The notes below the pieces were generated by a model. That model was not told the DNA's origin. It ran no database searches and saw only the letters and a program-made list of their open reading frames with translations. A stretch of 52,651 nucleotides of DNA from Streptomyces sp. rh34 (GTDB taxonomy: Bacteria; Actinomycetota; Actinomycetes; Streptomycetales; Streptomycetaceae), in NCBI RefSeq assembly GCF_002551245.1, contig NZ_NTGZ01000016.1, forward strand, positions 1 to 52,651, given 5' to 3'. Position 1 is the first letter of the stretch. Each line of letters starts with the position of its first letter. Shown here in pieces: positions 17,917 to 26,362 of the stretch. Position numbers and translations under genes: made by a program.

Positions 17917-18186
17917 ATGAAGACCACCGCAGCACTTCAGGCTGTTGTTACGGCCAACCCGTTCGACGGTGAGCCGACGGACGCCGAGCTGGACGCGATC
18001 GAGACGGAGCTGCCCGCCATCCTGGCGGACGTCGCCCTGTTGGATGCGCAGATCATGACCATCGACCGGACGCCGACCGAGTTGGACGAGCAGCGGATCC
18101 GCCGGGCCCGTCGCCGGGTGCTGGCCGCCCGCCGGGACCTGGCCAACCGCGCCGCCACGCTGACGCTGTCGGGCGGTGCGGCATGA
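17917..18186 (+). CDS. DUF6284-like small protein
   Basis: 89 residues, helical and acidic at first (EPTDAELDAIETELPAILADVALLDAQI), then basic (ELDEQRIRRARRRVLAARRDLANRA). The pattern matches a small family found at this place in Streptomyces AICEs (DUF6284, from memory). Function unknown. It overlaps the next gene by 4 bases and opens the spread/transfer operon. Confidence 0.7.
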   Translation: MKTTAALQAVVTANPFDGEPTDAELDAIETELPAILADVALLDAQIMTIDRTPTELDEQRIRRARRRVLAARRDLANRAATLTLSGGAA

Positions 18187-18380
18187 GCGACACCACCACC
18201 ATCGCCGTCCGGCGGGCGCTCCTGCTGGTGTTCGCCGGTATCGCTCTGGCTGTCATCGGGGCTTCGCTCGCCACGGCCACCGGCCGCCCGGTGTGGCGGG
18301 CCGTGGCCGTCGTCGGTGCTCTCGCCCAGACCGCCGGATGGCTCCTCGCGCTCCACTTCCGCCGGGGTGGTGCGGCATGA
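18183..18380 (+). CDS. Small two-helix membrane protein (Spd-like)
   Basis: 65 residues with hydrophobic segments ALLLVFAGIALAVIGASLATA and VAVVGALAQTAGWLLALHF. Start and stop overlap both neighbours by 4 bases, so translation is coupled. By size and place it resembles Spd proteins that help spread conjugative plasmids through the mycelium; this is inference. Confidence 0.65.
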   Translation: MSDTTTIAVRRALLLVFAGIALAVIGASLATATGRPVWRAVAVVGALAQTAGWLLALHFRRGGAA

Positions 18381-19243
18381 ACCGCTGGGGCAAGGGCCTG
18401 CTGATCGCCGCTCTGGTCGGTGTGGTCGGCATGGCGTTCCGGGTGTCCTGGAATGCGTTGCGGGACGTCGCCACCGCCACCGGGGCCGACTCCACCGCCG
18501 CGACGCTCTACCCGTTCGTCGTCGACGGACTGATGGCGCTCGCCCTGGTCGCGACCCTGGTCCTGACCGACGACGCCCGCCGCTTTGCCCTGCGGGTACT
18601 GGCCGCCTACACCCTGGCTTCCCTCGTCCTGAACTACGTCCACGGGCTGGTTCCGGAGCTTCACGACGAGGTGGTCGACTGGGGTCGACTGGCCGACTGG
18701 GACCCGGCCAACTGGGCGCTGGTCCTGCTCGCCACGTCGCTGCCGGTCGGATCGATCTACTTCGGTTCCGACCTCGTAGCCAAGGTCCTGCACCACCGAC
18801 CGATAGATCCCACAGCCACCGCCCCGAACCAGGATGAATCGTCCGAGACATATGTAAATCGGTCTACGGCTGACCTGGTGGTATCGGCCCCCGCGCCGAT
18901 CACCCCGGCCCCCGCTGTGGGGGAGCTTCCGGCGGTCCCGGCGGTGTCCCTGGTGAAGCCGACCGATCGGGTCCCGGCCGGATCGGTCGCCGCTGAGTCG
19001 ACCCGCCCGCGTCGGGCGACCGGCCGCGTCCCCGAGGTGGCCCGATCGACCCGACCGGCCCGCACCGCCGAACAGCTCCTGATCGAGGCCCGTACGGCTG
19101 CGGCCGACTGGTCGGATCGGGAGTTGACCGCCGAGGGCATCCGCCGGGCGGTCCACACGTCCCCGGCCAAGGCCCGCGTCCTGCGGGACACCCTGCGCGC
19201 CGAGCGCGAACAGGCGGCCGGCGCGGGTGAGGCGGCGGCCTGA
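18377..19243 (+). CDS. DUF2637 membrane protein (SpdB-like)
   Basis: 288 residues. Four hydrophobic helices lie in the first 130 (GLLIAALVGVVGMAFRVSW, LYPFVVDGLMALALVATLVLT, LRVLAAYTLASLVLNYVHGL and WALVLLATSLPVGSIYFGSDLV); the DGLMAxA pattern is typical of DUF2637. The cytoplasmic tail ends with a helix-turn-helix-like stretch (TAEGIRRAVHTSPAKARVLRDTL). Such proteins are encoded beside tra genes in actinomycete conjugative elements and are thought to help intramycelial spread. Confidence 0.8.
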   Translation: MNRWGKGLLIAALVGVVGMAFRVSWNALRDVATATGADSTAATLYPFVVDGLMALALVATLVLTDDARRFALRVLAAYTLASLVLNYVHGLVPELHDEVVDWGRLADWDPANWALVLLATSLPVGSIYFGSDLVAKVLHHRPIDPTATAPNQDESSETYVNRSTADLVVSAPAPITPAPAVGELPAVPAVSLVKPTDRVPAGSVAAESTRPRRATGRVPEVARSTRPARTAEQLLIEARTAAADWSDRELTAEGIRRAVHTSPAKARVLRDTLRAEREQAAGAGEAAA

Positions 19244-19560
19244 TGGCCGACGTCTACCGGTGGCGTCTCGCCCCCGACGGGTTGGCCACCCGCCGTCAGC
19301 TCCGGTCCATGGGGTTGCGGCCGGGTGGTCAGGACGTCGTCGCCGAACTCCACCGGCCCCGCCGCCGCAAGGCCCCGCTGGTCGCCTACCTCTACCGCAT
19401 CGACCACGCCAAGCCCGTACGCCCCATGACCCCCGCCCGGGCCGCCGCTCTGGCTGCGGCGATACGGGCCCGCCGCACCTGCCCCAACTGCCGCCTGGAT
19501 GCCGGGTACTGCATCCCGCGGTCGCTCGGCATGTGCGTGCCCTGCCACAACACCCGCTGA
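19243..19560 (+). CDS. RRQRL-type zinc-binding protein
   Basis: 105 residues. The N-terminal ATRRQLRSMGLRPGGQ matches the RRQRL-motif family common in Streptomyces AICEs. The C-terminus has a four-Cys zinc ribbon: CPNC (about 80-83), then Cys in AGYC and CVPC near the end. Probably nucleic-acid or protein binding; role unproven. Starts within the stop codon of the previous gene (TGATG). Confidence 0.75.
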   Translation: MADVYRWRLAPDGLATRRQLRSMGLRPGGQDVVAELHRPRRRKAPLVAYLYRIDHAKPVRPMTPARAAALAAAIRARRTCPNCRLDAGYCIPRSLGMCVPCHNTR

Positions 19561-19579
19561 ACCGGAAGGACTCCACCCC

Positions 19580-19861
19580 ATGAAGCAGCGCCGCCCCGTC
19601 CAGCTCACGTCCCTGGTCCACTACACCGGCCGGGAGCACCACACCGTCTACCTGCCGGAGGCGGTCACGGTCGACATCACCCGGCAGTGCATTCGCCGGG
19701 CCCGCGTCCACGGCGCGACCGTGACGCTCCACGCGACCACGGACCGCACCGGCGACGCCGTCCAGCTCGCCCACGTCCACTACGGCCCCGGCCACTGGTC
19801 CAACACCAGCGCCGTCACCGACATCTACGAGATCCCCGTCACCGCGCTCCTCGACTTCTGA
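19580..19861 (+). CDS. Hypothetical AICE protein
   Basis: 93 residues, predicted beta-rich (QLTSLVHYTGREHHTVYLPEAVTVDI, then AVQLAHVHYGPGHWSNTSAVTDIYEIPVTALL). No family recognised and no membrane segment. Ribosome site GGAAGGA. Its place in the spread/transfer operon is the only functional hint. Confidence 0.7.
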   Translation: MKQRRPVQLTSLVHYTGREHHTVYLPEAVTVDITRQCIRRARVHGATVTLHATTDRTGDAVQLAHVHYGPGHWSNTSAVTDIYEIPVTALLDF

Positions 19862-19875
19862 AGGAGGCACCGCCC

Positions 19876-20256
19876 ATGGACCACCTGCCCGTTCCCCGAA
19901 CCCCGTCCGTCGTGCGTCTCCCGGACGGCACCCCCGCCTACAGCGACCACCTCCCCGCCTCCTACCAGCCCGCCAACGTGGTGCCGCAGGTCGTCCACGT
20001 CCATCAAGCCCCGCCCGACCGGACGGTGCAGCGCCTCGCGCTCGGCTCCGGCATGGGCGCCGGAGCCGTCGCCGCGGGCGTCTACTTCGGCCCCCTTCTC
20101 GTCGGGGTCCTCACCGCGATCGCCGCCAACTTGGCGTTCCTCGCCCTGATCGCGTCCGTCTGCGCCTGGGGCGTGGTGACTGTCGTGAAGTCGGTCGGCG
20201 GCTCGGACGGCAAGGCCGCCGCCGGGGCGGTGCGCAGGTCCCGGCGGCGCGGCTGA
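19876..20256 (+). CDS. DUF6251-like membrane protein
   Basis: 126 residues. A Pro-rich N-terminus is followed by two hydrophobic helices (LGSGMGAGAVAAGVYFGPLLVGVLTAIAANLAFLALIASVCAWGVVTVV) and a basic C-terminus. It resembles a family encoded upstream of tra in Streptomyces AICEs (DUF6251, from memory). Ribosome site AAGGAGG. Probably part of the spread machinery. Confidence 0.7.
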   Translation: MDHLPVPRTPSVVRLPDGTPAYSDHLPASYQPANVVPQVVHVHQAPPDRTVQRLALGSGMGAGAVAAGVYFGPLLVGVLTAIAANLAFLALIASVCAWGVVTVVKSVGGSDGKAAAGAVRRSRRRG

Positions 20257-20432
20257 TGGCCGCCGCGATCGAGCACTTCCACTGCCCGACCTGTCACCCC
20301 CGTCTCGTGCGCGGGGTGACCCCGGCTATCTGCGGGGCGGTCATCCCGCCCCCGATCGAGGGCCGGGGCACCTCCCAGAGGTGCGGGCCGTGCAAGAAGG
20401 CCCTTGACCAGCACCGCCCCGGCCACCACTGA
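20256..20432 (+). CDS. Small zinc-ribbon protein
   Basis: 58 residues, starting at an ATG that overlaps the preceding stop by one base. Cys/His pattern: CPTCH near the N-terminus, a lone Cys in AICG, and RCGPCKK followed by a His-rich end. Such mini zinc proteins recur in these operons; function unknown. Confidence 0.6.
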   Translation: MAAAIEHFHCPTCHPRLVRGVTPAICGAVIPPPIEGRGTSQRCGPCKKALDQHRPGHH

Positions 20433-20455
20433 CCCGGACCAGAGAGGAACCCCGC

Positions 20456-20647
20456 ATGCCGTTCAAGGCAGGTGACAAGGTGCGGATCGTCTCGTGCGAG
20501 GACGACCCGCGCGCGGCCGGCAGAACCGGCCGGATCGTCGACGAAGTACCGCCCGGCCCCCTCACCGGGGGCCGCTGGACCGTGCACGGGATCGGGCTGC
20601 TGATCGGCCCCGCCCTGTGCCACCCCCACGAACTGCGGCCCGCCTGA
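20456..20647 (+). CDS. Small beta-barrel (KOW/SH3-like) protein
   Basis: 63 residues: FKAGDKVRIVSCEDDPRAAGRTGRIVDEVPPG at the start is a KOW-like pattern of small RNA- or protein-binding barrels. No closer assignment. Ribosome site AGAGAGGA. Confidence 0.6.
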   Translation: MPFKAGDKVRIVSCEDDPRAAGRTGRIVDEVPPGPLTGGRWTVHGIGLLIGPALCHPHELRPA

Positions 20648-20734
20648 CGACTGCCCGCGCCACCCCCTGGGCACCACGCCCCGGAGGTGGCAAGGGGAGC
20701 CGGACAGCCCGGCCCCACCCTCTGGGAGGCCACC

Positions 20735-21058
20735 GTGCACAGCTACACCCGAGCCGAATCCCGCGAACGTTCCCGCCTGTTCCGCAAGGGCTTCAAGCAG
20801 GCCCTCGCGGACTGCGTCGACCCGCACGTCACCCGGCGCATCGAAGCCATCGACCGGGCCGCCGCCGAACGCGGTGCGCTCGAACTCCGCGCCCTGCACG
20901 ACGTGCAGGCGACCGCCCGGCAGGACCTGGCCAGGACCAAGGCCGCCGAGCGCACCGCCCCCCGCGCCGACAAGCCCGCCGCGAAGCAGGCCCGCAAGGA
21001 AGCCGAACAGCGCGTACGCCTCGCCGAGCGGGCCGTCCAGAAGGCTGAGCGCGGCTGA
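20735..21058 (+). CDS. Basic coiled-coil hypothetical protein
   Basis: 107 residues from a GTG at 20735 with GGGAGG five bases before it; an upstream in-frame ATG lacks such a site. Mostly helical, rich in Ala, Arg, Lys and Glu (ERSRLFRKGFKQALADC, then a long RTKAAERTAPRADKPAAKQARKEAEQ-like helix). It lies just before the translocase gene and may be an accessory protein; no family recognised. Confidence 0.65.
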   Translation: MHSYTRAESRERSRLFRKGFKQALADCVDPHVTRRIEAIDRAAAERGALELRALHDVQATARQDLARTKAAERTAPRADKPAAKQARKEAEQRVRLAERAVQKAERG

Positions 21059-21143
21059 GCGGGGGCGGCCGAACCCGGCCAAGGAAACCGGCCGCCCCCA
21101 TCACACCCCACCCAAGCCATTGATCAGGAGAGGCACGTTCATC

Positions 21144-23300
21144 ATGACCGAACCCGCCATCGCGGACCCCGGAATGGGGACCGTGCACCACCTCGACGAC
21201 CACCGCCCCACCCCGCCGGCCGAACCGGTCACCCTGGTCAAGGACCCGGCCACCGACCAGACCAGCACCCCGGCCTCGGCCGTCCCGCAGGGGTCGCGGG
21301 TGGTCCGCACCGCCCGCGCCCTCCGCACGGCCGCCACGCACGAACGAACGCGGGCGACTGGCCGGTTCACCGTTCGCCACGGCATGTACGTGGTCGGCGG
21401 CGGGCGGATCGTGGCCCGGCGGGCGTGGGAGGGCCGCACCGCCGCCCGCTACGAGCGAATGTTGCGAGCGGCTGAAGCCGCGGGGAACCTCGACCTCGCC
21501 ACCGAGTGGGAAGAGCGCGGCCAGCGGTTCCGCGCCGCACGCCACCAGCGCCGTATGGACTTCCTGTCGGCTCCGGTGAAGGCGGCCAAGGGGGCGGCGG
21601 CCGGGCTCGGCATCACCGCCGGTGGCCTGCTGCTCCTCGGGATCATCCTCGCCGTCGCCAACGAGAACTTCGCCGACCTCGCCACCCCGACCCTGGCGTT
21701 GATCGAGCTGGTCCGGTGGATCGTCGTCATCATCACCGTGGTGTGGGGGCCGCTGGTCGCCCTCGGACCGTGGGCCGCCTTACTCGCCCTGTGGGGCGTG
21801 GGCCGTCACCAGCAGGCCGCACCGCAATGGGTCCTCCCGGCCCGCACGGCGGACGCGGGTGCGCCGATCACCCCGTCCGTCGTCGTCACCGCCCTGCGCG
21901 ACCTCGGCATCGCCCCGCTCAGGCAGGCGGTGAAGGAGATGGGCGATGCGGGGGCCGCGATGCTCGGGCCGATCCGGATCGCCGGATGCGGCGTCGAAGT
22001 CGACGTCACCCTCCCCTCCGGCGTCGCCACCAACGAAGTCCAGAACCGCCGGCGGAAGCTCGCCGAGAACCTCGCCCGCCACGAACACGAAGTGTTCATC
22101 ACCATCCCGCAGGCCGCCCGCACCGTCCGGCTCTGGATCGCCGACAGTGGGGCCCTGGACGAGCCGATCGGCCCCTCCCCGCTCCTCACCGACACCACCC
22201 TCACCGCCGACTACACCAAGGGCCGCGCCCCTTGGGGCCAGGACCTGCGCGGGGATGCCGCCCTGATCAGCCTCTACCAGCGCCACATGCTCATCACCGG
22301 GCTGTCCAACCAGGGCAAGACCGCCGCCCTGCGCGCGCTCGCACTCTGGCTCGCCCTGGACCCCCGCGTGGAGTTCCGGGTGGCGGACCTGAAGGGTGTC
22401 GGGGACTGGGGCATGTTCGACGGCCTCGCCACCGTGCTCATTCAGGGGCCGACCGATGACCACGTCATCGAGGCAACCGAGATGCTGGAAGACCTGGTCA
22501 CGGAGATGGAACGCCGCATCCAGGCACCGCCCGGCACCGTCTTCACGCCGCTGATTGGCATCGTGGATGAGGCGCAGGTCGCGTTCATGTGCCCGGTCGT
22601 CGACAGCGCGAAGCGGCCCTACGGCGGGTCGAAAGCTACGGCCCGGTACTTCATGGCCGCCCGGAAGATCCACAACCAGGGGCGGGCCGTGGACGTGCTG
22701 CTCTACCAGGGCACCCAGGACCCCACCGACCAGAACCTCCCCAAGCTGGTCCGCGAAGGCGCACACACCCGGGCGTCCCTCGCGCTGGGCACGGAGTCGC
22801 AGGCCCGCATGGCGCTGGGGGACAAGGCTGTCGATGGCGGGGCCGCGCCGAACCTGCTGCGGCCGGGCCTGGACAAGGGCACGGTCGTCGTCGCATCCGA
22901 CGGGATCAAGATTCCCGCCGGGCAGGCCGCCCTGACGGTGCGGACGCACTACATCAGCACCGACGACGCCGCCGAGATCGCCGAGAGGGCCAAGGCCCTG
23001 CGCGACGGCGTCACCACCCTCCACGCGGTCGACCGTGGTGAGGAGCGTGACCCGCTCATGGACGTGCTGACCGCCCTGGGAGATGCCTCCCGCGTCCTGA
23101 CCACGGACGTGCTCAAGCGGCTGACCGCGCTGAGCGAGGACGCCTACGGGACGTGGTCGCACCTGGACCTGAAGCGGGTCCTGGACGGCACCGGGGCCGA
23201 GCCCTACAAGTCCGACGGCCGGATGGTCATCGCCCGGGACCGGCTCTTCCGCCACCTCGCCAACCGCGACACCGATGGTTCCGCTTCCGCCGCCGAGTGA
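21144..23300 (+). CDS. FtsK/SpoIIIE-like conjugal DNA translocase (TraSA type)
   Basis: 718 residues. Two or three membrane helices (about residues 152-172 and 190-220) are followed by a RecA-like motor with Walker A GLSNQGKT (386-393) and Walker B IVDEAQ (473-478). This is the layout of the single transfer protein of pSAM2-like elements, which pumps double-stranded DNA between hyphae. The C-terminal 80 residues form a winged-helix-like tail (ALSEDAYGTWSHLDLKRVL), the likely site for DNA recognition, as known for the related TraB proteins. Codon 213 is the rare leucine codon TTA, so translation may depend on the developmental tRNA bldA. Ribosome site CAGGAGAGG. Confidence 0.92.
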   Translation: MTEPAIADPGMGTVHHLDDHRPTPPAEPVTLVKDPATDQTSTPASAVPQGSRVVRTARALRTAATHERTRATGRFTVRHGMYVVGGGRIVARRAWEGRTAARYERMLRAAEAAGNLDLATEWEERGQRFRAARHQRRMDFLSAPVKAAKGAAAGLGITAGGLLLLGIILAVANENFADLATPTLALIELVRWIVVIITVVWGPLVALGPWAALLALWGVGRHQQAAPQWVLPARTADAGAPITPSVVVTALRDLGIAPLRQAVKEMGDAGAAMLGPIRIAGCGVEVDVTLPSGVATNEVQNRRRKLAENLARHEHEVFITIPQAARTVRLWIADSGALDEPIGPSPLLTDTTLTADYTKGRAPWGQDLRGDAALISLYQRHMLITGLSNQGKTAALRALALWLALDPRVEFRVADLKGVGDWGMFDGLATVLIQGPTDDHVIEATEMLEDLVTEMERRIQAPPGTVFTPLIGIVDEAQVAFMCPVVDSAKRPYGGSKATARYFMAARKIHNQGRAVDVLLYQGTQDPTDQNLPKLVREGAHTRASLALGTESQARMALGDKAVDGGAAPNLLRPGLDKGTVVVASDGIKIPAGQAALTVRTHYISTDDAAEIAERAKALRDGVTTLHAVDRGEERDPLMDVLTALGDASRVLTTDVLKRLTALSEDAYGTWSHLDLKRVLDGTGAEPYKSDGRMVIARDRLFRHLANRDTDGSASAAE

Positions 23301-23322
23301 CGGGGAGTCGCACCCCGTGGGG

Positions 23323-23480
23323 TCAGGGAGGCAGGGAGAAGTCCCTGACACCCTCCCTGACCCGCCTCCCTGGCCCTGACCAGCAGAAATGATCTGTCAG
23401 GGAGTCAGGGAGGCACCGCAGGTCAGACCCCCGAAACCCTCTCCACACACACCCCGGCAGGGGGTGCCCAAGCCTCCCTG
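23323..23480. repeat. Cluster of TCAGGGAG repeats after the translocase (candidate clt)
   Basis: TCAGGGAG occurs at 23323, 23397 and 23405, and inverted at 23353-23360. Including the 7-mer CAGGGAG/CTCCCTG there are four direct (23324, 23332, 23398, 23406) and three inverted copies (23353, 23366, 23474). TraB-type translocases bind 8-bp repeats in a cis-acting transfer locus near their gene, so this is a reasonable candidate. It fills most of the 296-bp gap before the next gene. Confidence 0.45.
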
Positions 23481-23596
23481 CCGCATCGACAGCAGGGATT
23501 CCGGATACCGCCCGGCAAGCCGAAAGCGGCCCCTCTCACGCCAATGAACCGGGGCCGCTCTCGTCCGCCAGTCACACAGAACTGGAGACATTCATC

Positions 23597-23788
23597 ATGA
23601 CTCACCCCACCCCCGTGCGGGAGGCCGCACGCGTCGTCGCGATCGAGGCCGCCCGCGCCTACGTCGCGAACATCGGCCCCATCGACCTCACCAACCCGGG
23701 CGTCCTCGTCGGCCACCTCATGGCCGCCGAAGCCCTGCTCATGGAAATCGTCGCCGCGCACGACGAGCCCACCGGAGCCGCGGCATGA
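23597..23788 (+). CDS. Small helical hypothetical protein
   Basis: 63 residues, acidic to neutral and helical (REAARVVAIEAARAYVANIGPIDLTNPGVLVGHLMAAEALLMEIVAAH). No family recognised. Its stop overlaps the start of the primase gene by 4 bases, so it belongs to the replication operon. Confidence 0.6.
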   Translation: MTHPTPVREAARVVAIEAARAYVANIGPIDLTNPGVLVGHLMAAEALLMEIVAAHDEPTGAAA

Positions 23789-24672
23789 ACACCAACCTCC
23801 TGACCGCTGCCCTGGACGCGGCCGGGCGCGACTGGCACGTCTTCCCGCTCCGCCCCCGCGACAAGCGCCCCGCCCTACACGGTGAGACCGCCTGCACCGG
23901 TACCGGCGACTGTTCGACTGGTCACCGGAAGTGGGAGCAGCGGGCCACGACCGACCCCGACCGCATCCGCGCCGCTTGGTCGGTGGGACCGTTCAACGTC
24001 GGGATCGCCACGGGCCCGTCCAGGCTAGTCGTGGTGGACCTGGACCCGGTCAAGGCCAAGGACCCGAAAGGAACGCCTGACGGCGTCACTTCCCTGCAAG
24101 CGCTCTGCGAGCGCGCCGGGCAGACCCTCCCCACTACCTACCGAGCCCGGACTGCGAGCGGTGGGCACCACCTGTACTTCACCGCCCCGCCCGGGGTGCG
24201 GCTCGGCAACAGCGCGGGCAGGCTCGGCAAGCACATCGACACCCGCGCCCACGGCGGCTACGTCGTGGGCGCCGGGAGCAGCCTCCCGAACGGTGCGTAC
24301 GACGTGGTTGACCCCACCGCGCCCGTACCACTCCCGGAATGGCTGTGCGGCCTCCTGGCGCCCCGTCAGTCGACACGGGCATTGATGGCCGCACCCGTGC
24401 CGGTTCGGGCCTCTCGGTACGCCGCAGCGGCTCTCAGGGCCGAAACAGCGGCCGTGGCCGGGGCTGGGGAGGGGTCGCGCAACTGGACACTGGTGAGGGC
24501 CGCCCGCGCTCTGGGGCGGTTCATCCCGTCCGGCGACCTCGCCCGCTATGAGGTCGAGCAGGCTCTTAGTTCGGCGGGATTGGCGGCCGGACTCCGTGAG
24601 AACGAGTGCCGCAGCGCTGTGGCCAGCGCTCTGAACTGGTCCATCGCCAACAACCCCGGGCGGCCGGCATGA
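23785..24672 (+). CDS. Bifunctional DNA primase/polymerase (Prim-Pol)
   Basis: 295 residues. An archaeo-eukaryotic-type Prim-Pol domain spans about residues 10-180: VVVDLDP (Asp85 and Asp87, metal ligands), SGGHHLYF (the conserved His of the nucleotide site) and KHIDTRAHGGYVVGAGS (third acidic residue). Prim-Pol with a separate ATPase defines one of the known replication types of AICEs. It presumably synthesises primers and DNA on the excised circle. Coupled to both neighbours by 4-base overlaps. Confidence 0.9.
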   Translation: MNTNLLTAALDAAGRDWHVFPLRPRDKRPALHGETACTGTGDCSTGHRKWEQRATTDPDRIRAAWSVGPFNVGIATGPSRLVVVDLDPVKAKDPKGTPDGVTSLQALCERAGQTLPTTYRARTASGGHHLYFTAPPGVRLGNSAGRLGKHIDTRAHGGYVVGAGSSLPNGAYDVVDPTAPVPLPEWLCGLLAPRQSTRALMAAPVPVRASRYAAAALRAETAAVAGAGEGSRNWTLVRAARALGRFIPSGDLARYEVEQALSSAGLAAGLRENECRSAVASALNWSIANNPGRPA

Positions 24673-25022
24673 CCACCGCCCCGAATCTCCGCCTTAAGAG
24701 CCTGCCTGCCGCTACGAACACCCCCCGCCCCGCCAACGTCGCCGCAGCACGGATTACCGGTGGCGAGCCGAAAGGCGTCGGCCGCAAGGCCGTCCCCGTT
24801 GCTGTTCTCCCTGACCCACACCCGATCACGGTGACCGGCATCCGCCCCGGCCTCACGGTGCGCGGTCTCGGCCGCAACCAGACTCCCGCCGCTGACTGGC
24901 TCTGCTCCTGCGGTCACCACGAACGCGCCTGGGGTCGCCGCGCCGTCACCGAACTCACCACCCGCGCATCCGTCGGGCACTGCCCCCACAACACCCCCGC
25001 CACCGGGAGGGCCGCCGCATGA
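24669..25022 (+). CDS. Hypothetical protein with zinc-binding motif
   Basis: 117 residues. A Pro/Ala-rich N-terminus is followed by a Cys/His cluster, LCSCGHHERAW...VGHCPHN. It sits between the two replication genes, overlapping both by 4 bases. It might be a small replication accessory protein; no family recognised. Confidence 0.65.
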   Translation: MTTAPNLRLKSLPAATNTPRPANVAAARITGGEPKGVGRKAVPVAVLPDPHPITVTGIRPGLTVRGLGRNQTPAADWLCSCGHHERAWGRRAVTELTTRASVGHCPHNTPATGRAAA

Positions 25023-26182
25023 CCGACTCGGCATCCACCACACCGCCCATCGACGGAGCCGCGCTGCTCGACGAGGTGGAGGCATTCCACCGCCGTTTCA
25101 ACGTCTTCCCTAGTGAGGCCGCGTTCGTCGCGGTCGCTCTGTGGGACGCGCACGCTCACCTGCTCGACTGCTTCGACTCCACACCCCGCATCGCCTTCCT
25201 GTCCCCCGAACCGGGGTCCGGGAAGACCCGGGCGCTGGAGATCGTGGAAACCCTCGTCCCGCAACCCATGACGGCCGTCAACGCGTCCGCCGCCGCCTTG
25301 TTCCGGTCCGTCTCCGCAGACAACGGCAAGCCCACCATCCTGTTCGACGAAATCGACACCGTCTTCGGGCCCAAAGCAGGAGACAACGAGGAATTGCGCG
25401 GCTTCCTGAACGCCGGTCACCGCCGTACCGGGGTCACCTACCGGTGCATTGGTGACGGGGGGCAGCAGACCGTGCAGGCCTTTCCCTCGTACTGCGCAGT
25501 CGCGGTCGCCGGTCTCGGCTCACTCCCGGACACGATCATGAGTCGGGCCGTCATCGTCCGCATGCGCCGCCGGGCCCGTAACGAGAAGGTCGAGCCCTTC
25601 CGGGCCCGTATTCACGAAGCCGAAGGACACAAGCTCCGGGACCGGCTCGCCCAGTGGGCTGAACACGCCCGCGGCTTCGTCATGGGCGCCTGGCCGGACA
25701 TGCCCGACGGGGTAAGTGACCGGCCGGCCGACGTGTGGGAACCGCTGCTCGCCATCGCCGACGCGGTCGGCGGTCACTGGCCCGAGCGGGCCCGCGCCGC
25801 GTGCGTGACCCTCGTAACTGCCTCCCGTGCCAATGACAAAGGCAGCATCGGTGTCCGGCTGCTCACCGACCTGCGTGACCACGTCATGGTCGGCATCGAC
25901 CGCCTGCCCACAGTCGCCATCCTCGACAGGCTCAACGCCCTGGACGACGCGCCGTGGGCCGACCTCCACGGCAAGCCACTGGACAACCGGCGCCTGTCCA
26001 AGATGCTCGCCGAGTACATGACGGCCGACAACGAGCCCATCGCCTCCCGCAACATCAAGACCGCCGGGAGCGTGCTCAAGGGCTACTACACCGCCGATCT
26101 CTGGGACGCCTGGGCCCGCTACTGCCCCCCACCCCCGGAAAGTCCGCTACCTCCGCTACCCGGCACCGAGAACACAGTCTGA
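25019..26182 (+). CDS. DUF3631 domain ATPase, replication protein
   Basis: 387 residues. Walker A SPEPGSGKT (residues 62-70), Walker B TILFDEID (106-113), then the DUF3631 body (NEELRGFLNAGHRRTGVTYRC, PDTIMSRAVIVRMRRR, LADIADAVGG-like helices). Proteins of this kind partner with Prim-Pol in actinobacterial mobile elements and are believed to act as helicase or initiator. The C-terminal YLWDAW-like end (TADLWDAWARY) is followed by a Pro-rich tail encoded within the start of the iteron cluster. Confidence 0.87.
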   Translation: MTDSASTTPPIDGAALLDEVEAFHRRFNVFPSEAAFVAVALWDAHAHLLDCFDSTPRIAFLSPEPGSGKTRALEIVETLVPQPMTAVNASAAALFRSVSADNGKPTILFDEIDTVFGPKAGDNEELRGFLNAGHRRTGVTYRCIGDGGQQTVQAFPSYCAVAVAGLGSLPDTIMSRAVIVRMRRRARNEKVEPFRARIHEAEGHKLRDRLAQWAEHARGFVMGAWPDMPDGVSDRPADVWEPLLAIADAVGGHWPERARAACVTLVTASRANDKGSIGVRLLTDLRDHVMVGIDRLPTVAILDRLNALDDAPWADLHGKPLDNRRLSKMLAEYMTADNEPIASRNIKTAGSVLKGYYTADLWDAWARYCPPPPESPLPPLPGTENTV

Positions 26183-26306
26183 CCAGCACTAACACGGTAG
26201 CGGCACCCGGTCTCGGTTGCCGCTACCCATCCGCTACCGCTACCCCCTCCCGCTACCTCCACCAGGCTCCTGACCTGCGAGGTAGCGGCGGTAGCGGAAG
26301 TAGCGC
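26144..26306. repeat. Iteron cluster, candidate AICE replication origin
   Basis: The 7-mer CGCTACC occurs at 26145, 26154, 26221, 26232, 26238 and 26251, and its complement GGTAGCG at 26196, 26281 and 26290, with a degenerate copy at about 26299. Nine exact copies in about 150 bp, on both strands, in the gap between the replication operon and the excisionase. This is the classic look of an initiator-binding origin. Confidence 0.6.
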
Positions 26307-26362
26307 CCCTGACAGGTAGGGGCCCCAGCCCCTCTTTCGCTCTGCCCAGGAGGCAGTGACCC

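Noticed and set aside
17352..17972. Open frame of 206 codons in the AICE leader
   Set aside because: Arg/Pro/Gly-rich with no family features, crosses the operator palindrome and hairpin, and overlaps the well-supported gene at 17917.
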